Below, in pieces: positions 4,830 to 8,389 of a stretch of 8,389 bases of DNA. The translations under genes were made by a program, and so were the position numbers. The stretch lies in NCBI GenBank assembly GCA_002687025.1, contig NYZG01000395.1, forward strand, positions 1-8,389, read 5' to 3'. The stretch comes from Candidatus Poribacteria bacterium. GTDB lineage: Bacteria; Poribacteria; WGA-4E; GCA-2687025. Below the pieces are notes generated by a model. It did not search any database. It was not told where the DNA came from and was given only the letters and a program-made list of their open reading frames with translations. Each line of letters starts with the position of its first letter. The first letter of the stretch is position 1.

Positions 4830-6043
4830 TCTTCCGAGGCCGGCGGGCGCAGCATCAGCAGAAGTCCCAAACCGGCGAGAATCGAGAACCCGCCGCCGAT
4901 ACGGAACACGATCGGCAGACCGATGTTCTGCGCTATGTACCCGCCGATGGGCGGGCCGATGATGCTGCCCATCGCCGACGACAGCTGAAGCATCCCCATG
5001 GCGGTTCCGCGAGCATCGGCCTTCACGAGGTCCGTGATGAGCGCCACGCTGACGATGGTCCCGGCCAATCCGAGCCCCCACATCGCCTGAGCCACCGCGA
5101 TCCACGCCAGGTTCGGCGCGACGCCGACCAGCCCCCATCGCACTCCGCCCGCGATGAACGCGAAGACGAGGATGGGCTTCCGTCCCAACCGATCCGACGC
5201 GCGCCCTAGCAGGAGGATGGCGGGGATCTCGATCACCGCGGCCATGCCCATCATTCGGCCGATCCACGCCTTCGACAGGCTGAACGTCTCGTCGAGGTGG
5301 TTCGCCATGAACTGCATGCCCATCGACCCGCCCACCGCGCCCACCGCCATGCAGACGTACAAGACGACGAGATTGCGCTCAGCTAGCACTTCGCGCCACG
5401 CGTCCCATCGGGACGTCTCGGCGCCTGGCGCGCCCGCATCAGGGAGTCGCACACGGGCCACCACGCTGCACACGACGTATATGACAGCCCCCGCCAAAAA
5501 CGTGGCGGCGTATGAAGTGTCAAGGGCCACGATCGGAAGAAGCCCGAGGCTCGTAACGGCGAACCCGATGCTGCCGGACACGCGGTAAAGCCCGTACTGC
5601 TTGCCTCGCGCGCTGTCGTGCAACGTGGTCGTGACGAGGGCGCCCAGGTTGAGGCCGTACGCCACCATCGTCGCGGACGTGCAGAACGTCACGAACACGA
5701 GGGGCCAAAAGCTGTGTGACACGAGATACAGCGCCGAGGTGACGCTCGCAAGCGCGAGTCCACCCACGATCCAGGGCTTGCGCCGGCCGGACCTGTCCGA
5801 GAGGACGCCGACGAGCAGCGGCAGCGTGGATGTCGTCGCCGAGCCGACGAAGCCCAGCCATCCGATCTGCTGCAGGCTCAGGCCGACCCACGGCGCCCGG
5901 TAGTAGAGGCTTCTCAGCGGCCACACGATCCCCGCCGCCGTCCCCAGCGCGACGGTAAGGAACCAGCACGTGCGGAACTCGCGTGAGTTCCAACCCGACC
6001 CCGGTGGCTGCCCTTCCGTCGGCCGTGCTTCGGACGCGGACAA
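4808..6043 (-). CDS. MFS transporter, tandem paralogue A (last of three)
   Basis: An inner-membrane major facilitator carrier of 411 residues with about 12 hydrophobic segments. MFS motif A is seen in the loop after TM2 as GVLSDRSGRR (79-88) and repeated in the second half as GRASDRLGRK (280-289). A motif-C-like GSIIGPPIGG lies at 359-368, and ARGKQYG at 145-151. A hydrophilic central loop spans about 198-222. The start is TTG at 6043: AGGAGG sits exactly 8 nt upstream (6057-6052) and the next in-frame methionine is deep inside (M241). It lies 59 nt downstream of paralogue B in the same direction, so an operon is likely. Its 3' end overlaps the convergent FAH gene by 22 bp. Substrate unknown; a sugar, nucleoside or small organic acid would suit the neighbour, by inference. 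Both motif A copies are intact. Confidence 0.92.
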   Translation of the reverse strand: MSASEARPTEGQPPGSGWNSREFRTCWFLTVALGTAAGIVWPLRSLYYRAPWVGLSLQQIGWLGFVGSATTSTLPLLVGVLSDRSGRRKPWIVGGLALASVTSALYLVSHSFWPLVFVTFCTSATMVAYGLNLGALVTTTLHDSARGKQYGLYRVSGSIGFAVTSLGLLPIVALDTSYAATFLAGAVIYVVCSVVARVRLPDAGAPGAETSRWDAWREVLAERNLVVLYVCMAVGAVGGSMGMQFMANHLDETFSLSKAWIGRMMGMAAVIEIPAILLLGRASDRLGRKPILVFAFIAGGVRWGLVGVAPNLAWIAVAQAMWGLGLAGTIVSVALITDLVKADARGTAMGMLQLSSAMGSIIGPPIGGYIAQNIGLPIVFRIGGGFSILAGLGLLLMLRPPASEDQPASPA

Positions 6044-6051
6044 GCCGATGC

Positions 6052-6057
6052 CCTCCT
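6052..6057 (-). promoter_or_regulatory. Shine-Dalgarno site that fixes a TTG start (MFS A)
   Basis: AGGAGG on the minus strand, 8 nt before TTG at 6043. The same arrangement occurs before MFS B, so the rare start codon is supported by two related genes. Confidence 0.75.
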
Positions 6058-6102
6058 AGCGAGCGTGGACCCGCGGCCAGCGACGGCGCCCGGGACCACG
6101 GG

Positions 6103-7329
6103 TCAGACCGTGTCTCCGGCCGCGTCCGGCGCGCGCAGCATGAACAGAAGCCCGATGCCCCCCAGGATCGCGAACCCGCCCCCGACGCGGAACACCACGG
6201 GCAGCCCGATGTTCTGTGCGATATAGCCGCCGATCGGCGGGCCGATGATGCTCCCAAACGCCCAGGAGAGCTGCAGCATGCCCATCGCGCTCCCGCGGGC
6301 CGCGGGTTTCACGAGGTCCGTGATGAGCGCTACGCTCACGGTATACCCAGCGAACCCGAGCCCCCACATCACCTGTGCCACGGCCACCCACCCTACGTGT
6401 GGAGCCATGCCGACGAGGATCCATCGCACGCCGCCCACGATGAACGCGAACACGAGCACCGGCTTGCGACCCCACCGATCGGACGCGCGCCCCAGCAGGA
6501 TGAGCGCCGGGATCTCGATCACCGCCGCCAGGCCGATCACGCGGCCGATCCAAGGCTTCGACAGGTGAAACGTCTCGTCGAGGTGGTTCGCCATGAACTG
6601 CATGCCCATCGACGTGCCAATGGAACTGACCGCCATGAACACGTACAGCACGACCAGGTTGCGCTCGGCCAGCACCTCACGCCATGCGCCCCAGTGAGAC
6701 GGCGCGCCTTCCCTGGCCGGCGCCTCGCGCACGCGCACAAGCGCGATGATCATGCACGTCAGGTAGATGACCGCCCCGGCGAGGAACGTCGCGGCGTACG
6801 TCGGGTCGAGCGCGACAAACGGGATCACGACGAAGTTCGCTACCGCATACCCGATGCTGCCCGACACCCGGAAGAAGCCGAACTGCTTCCCTCGGGCGTG
6901 GTCGTGTAGCGTGGTGGTGACGAGCGCGTTCACGTTCAGGTTGTAGGCGACGAACGCGAGCGCGTTGACGAACGTCACCACGGCGAGTGACCAGAAACCG
7001 TGGGCGGTCAGATACAGGGCCGCGCTGACGCTGGACAGCGCGAATCCCCACACGATCCACGGCTTCCGGCGACCTGAGCCGTCCGACAGAATCCCGACTA
7101 GCACGGGCAGCGACGCCATGGTCGCCGACCGGACGAAGCCCAGCCAGCCGACCTGCTGTAGGCTTAGCCCGACCGCTGGATCGCGGAAATACAGGTTGCG
7201 GAGCGGCCACAGAACACCCCACGCGATCCCGAACGTGGCCGACAACATCCAGCACGTGCGGAAGTCGCGCGATCGCCACACCGACCCCGGCGGCCCGTGA
7301 TCGGTCGGCTGAGATGCGAGCAGCGACAA
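6103..7329 (-). CDS. MFS transporter, tandem paralogue B (middle), altered motif A
   Basis: A 408-residue major facilitator carrier that aligns with paralogue A almost without gaps. The start is TTG at 7329, with AGGAGA 8 nt upstream (7343-7338); M28 lies inside the first membrane segment and is unlikely. Motif A in the first half reads GILSDGSGRR (79-88): the basic residue that normally follows the aspartate is glycine (G84), whereas paralogues A and C keep arginine. The second copy, GRASDRWGRK (280-289), is intact, as is GSIIGPPIGG (359-368). In the family this arginine belongs to a charge network between helices that stabilises one conformation, so transport may be altered. It lies 53 nt downstream of paralogue C in the same direction. 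Its sequence is closer to C than to A in the second half (HLDETFHLSK, GFAGYTV, LSWAFGS). Substrate unknown. Confidence 0.92.
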   Translation of the reverse strand: MSLLASQPTDHGPPGSVWRSRDFRTCWMLSATFGIAWGVLWPLRNLYFRDPAVGLSLQQVGWLGFVRSATMASLPVLVGILSDGSGRRKPWIVWGFALSSVSAALYLTAHGFWSLAVVTFVNALAFVAYNLNVNALVTTTLHDHARGKQFGFFRVSGSIGYAVANFVVIPFVALDPTYAATFLAGAVIYLTCMIIALVRVREAPAREGAPSHWGAWREVLAERNLVVLYVFMAVSSIGTSMGMQFMANHLDETFHLSKPWIGRVIGLAAVIEIPALILLGRASDRWGRKPVLVFAFIVGGVRWILVGMAPHVGWVAVAQVMWGLGFAGYTVSVALITDLVKPAARGSAMGMLQLSWAFGSIIGPPIGGYIAQNIGLPVVFRVGGGFAILGGIGLLFMLRAPDAAGDTV

Positions 7330-7337
7330 AGCGACGC

Positions 7338-7343
7338 TCTCCT
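7338..7343 (-). promoter_or_regulatory. Shine-Dalgarno site that fixes a TTG start (MFS B)
   Basis: AGGAGA on the minus strand, 8 nt before TTG at 7329, matching the arrangement of MFS A. In both genes the site overlaps a TAG or TA(A)G-like triplet, and the surrounding bases are similar, showing that the start region was duplicated with the gene. Confidence 0.7.
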
Positions 7344-7382
7344 AACGGCGTTGGTATCCCGGGCATCTGGTCTGGCGTCCCG

Positions 7383-8389
7383 TCACGGCTGGGCCTCCGC
7401 GACATCCGGTGGACGCAGCAGCGCGAACAGCCCGATGCCGCCCACGATCGCGAAGGCGCCGCCGATGCGAAACACGATCGGCAGACCGATGTGCTCCGCC
7501 ACGTATCCCCCCAGCGGCGGGCCGAGGATGCTCCCGAACGCCCAGGAGAGCTGCAACATGCCCAAGGCGCTGCCCCGCGCGGCAGGCCGCACGAGGTCTG
7601 TGATCAGCGCGATCCCGACGGTGTATCCCGCGAAACCCATGCCCCAGAGGAACTGCGCCGCGACGACCCAACCCAACGACGGCGCTAGCCCGATGAGGCT
7701 CCAGCGCAGCCCGCCCATGATGAACGCCAGCACCAGGATCGGCTTACGGCCCCAGCGGTCGGACGCCCAGCCGAGACCGATGAGCGCGGGGATCTCCAGC
7801 ACCGAGGCCAGACCCACGATACGCCCGATCCACGTCTTTGACAGGTGGAACGTCTCGTCCAGGTGATTCGAGAGGAACTGGAAGCCCATCGACGTGCCGA
7901 TCGAGCTGACGGCAAGGCACGCGTACAGGATGACCAGGTTGCGTTCACGCAGCACCTCACGCCATCCGCCCCACTGAGACCCACCCTCGCGAGGCACGGG
8001 TTTCTCCCGGATGCCCACGAACGTCACGACAAGACAGCCGAGGTAGATCGCCGCGCCCGTGAGGAACGTCGCCGAGTACGTCTTGTCGAGCGCTACGAGC
8101 GGGATGAGGGCGAAATTGGCCAGCCCGAAGCCGATGCTGCCCGACACGCGGTACTGGCCGTATTGGCTGCCGCGCGCCTTGTCGTGCAGCGTCGTCGTCA
8201 CGAGCGCGTTCACGTTCAGGTTGTACGCGATGAACGCCACCGCCGTGAGGAACGTCACGCCGACGAGCTGCCAATACGTGTGGCTCACCAGGTACAGGGC
8301 CGTCGCGACACTCGACAGCAGGAACCCCCACATGATCCACGGCTTGCGACGGCCCGACCGGTCGGAGAGAATGCCGAACAGAAGCGGGA
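7383..8389 (-). CDS. MFS transporter, tandem paralogue C (5' end beyond the window)
   Basis: A partial gene: 334 residues are visible and the frame runs open into the right edge. The first visible codon aligns with residue 75 of paralogue B, so about 74 residues are missing. The visible part begins PLLFGILSDRSGRRKPW, an intact motif A. The second half has GWASDRWGRK, where the arginine after the first glycine is tryptophan, and GSILGPPLGG. Other shared landmarks are ARGSQYGQYRVSGSIG, HLDETFHLSK, GFAGYTV and LSWAFGS. It is the first of three tandem transporter genes in transcription order; any promoter lies outside. An internal ATG at 8333 falls inside the motif A region and is not a plausible start. 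Substrate unknown, as for A and B. Confidence 0.9.
   Translation of the reverse strand, partial: PLLFGILSDRSGRRKPWIMWGFLLSSVATALYLVSHTYWQLVGVTFLTAVAFIAYNLNVNALVTTTLHDKARGSQYGQYRVSGSIGFGLANFALIPLVALDKTYSATFLTGAAIYLGCLVVTFVGIREKPVPREGGSQWGGWREVLRERNLVILYACLAVSSIGTSMGFQFLSNHLDETFHLSKTWIGRIVGLASVLEIPALIGLGWASDRWGRKPILVLAFIMGGLRWSLIGLAPSLGWVVAAQFLWGMGFAGYTVGIALITDLVRPAARGSALGMLQLSWAFGSILGPPLGGYVAEHIGLPIVFRIGGAFAIVGGIGLFALLRPPDVAEAQP

Larger units (their letters stand above)
4808..8389 (-). repeat. Three-fold tandem duplication of an MFS gene, probable operon
   Basis: Genes C, B and A lie head to tail with gaps of 53 and 59 nt, no promoter-like hexamers that I can see between them, and the same start-site layout in A and B. 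The two leftward junctions contain no strong hairpin. One transcript entering from beyond the right edge is the simplest reading. Confidence 0.75.

Noticed and set aside
4812..4847. GCCGGC repeats near the FAH/MFS A overlap as a two-way terminator
   Set aside because: The stem is only 6 bp with a 24-nt loop, has no U-tract on either strand, and such GC palindromes are common at this base composition.
5983..6909. Plus-strand open frame of 308 codons across MFS A and B
   Set aside because: It spans the junction of two well-supported minus-strand transporter genes and its product is histidine-, arginine- and proline-rich, typical of a shadow frame.

Overview
The window looks like bacterial chromosome of high GC content (roughly 60-65% by eye), coding-dense, with promoters of clear sigma-70 type. 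The phylum cannot be fixed from the sequence. Large families of small secreted proteins with an 'HPAHDD...IWINGE' core, next to fumarylacetoacetase-fold enzymes and duplicated MFS carriers, remind me of uncultured sponge- or seawater-associated lineages such as Poribacteria or Latescibacteria. That is recollection, not evidence.

Region 1 (about 98-3748, minus strand) is a tandem array of four paralogous genes with starts at 3635, 2728, 1803 and 881, giving a unit of 907-925 bp. Each encodes a Sec-exported protein of 243-252 residues with no recognised family name. The likely fold is a beta-sandwich, with exactly one conserved cysteine and a conserved C-terminal W-[GA]-G-L-K-A tail. Each gene has its own promoter with a 17-bp spacer, so the units look independently transcribed. 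In the three downstream units the -35 hexamer sits in the loop of an inverted repeat 20-33 nt past the upstream stop codon, where a terminator hairpin for that gene would lie. In the same three units the predicted mRNA begins with a 6-bp, 4-nt-loop hairpin whose sequence varies while its pairing is kept.

Region 2 (3636-3860) is a divergent control region. It holds the promoter of the first array gene on the minus strand and a near-consensus promoter (TTGACA-N17-TATACT) on the plus strand, with two short palindromes as candidate operators.

Region 3 (3861-4829, plus strand) is one fumarylacetoacetate hydrolase (FAH) family enzyme, acting on an unknown 2-oxo/diketo acid.

Region 4 (4808-8389, minus strand) is a run of three tandem MFS transporter paralogues in one probable operon, the first cut by the window edge. 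Two of them start at TTG with well-placed Shine-Dalgarno sequences. The last one overlaps the FAH gene tail to tail by 22 bp.

A working model, which is inference, is that the region handles uptake or export of a carbohydrate or organic acid: secreted binding-type proteins outside, MFS carriers in the inner membrane, and an FAH enzyme that cleaves or hydrates an intermediate inside. I see no defence system, CRISPR array, RNA gene, integrase or insertion sequence.
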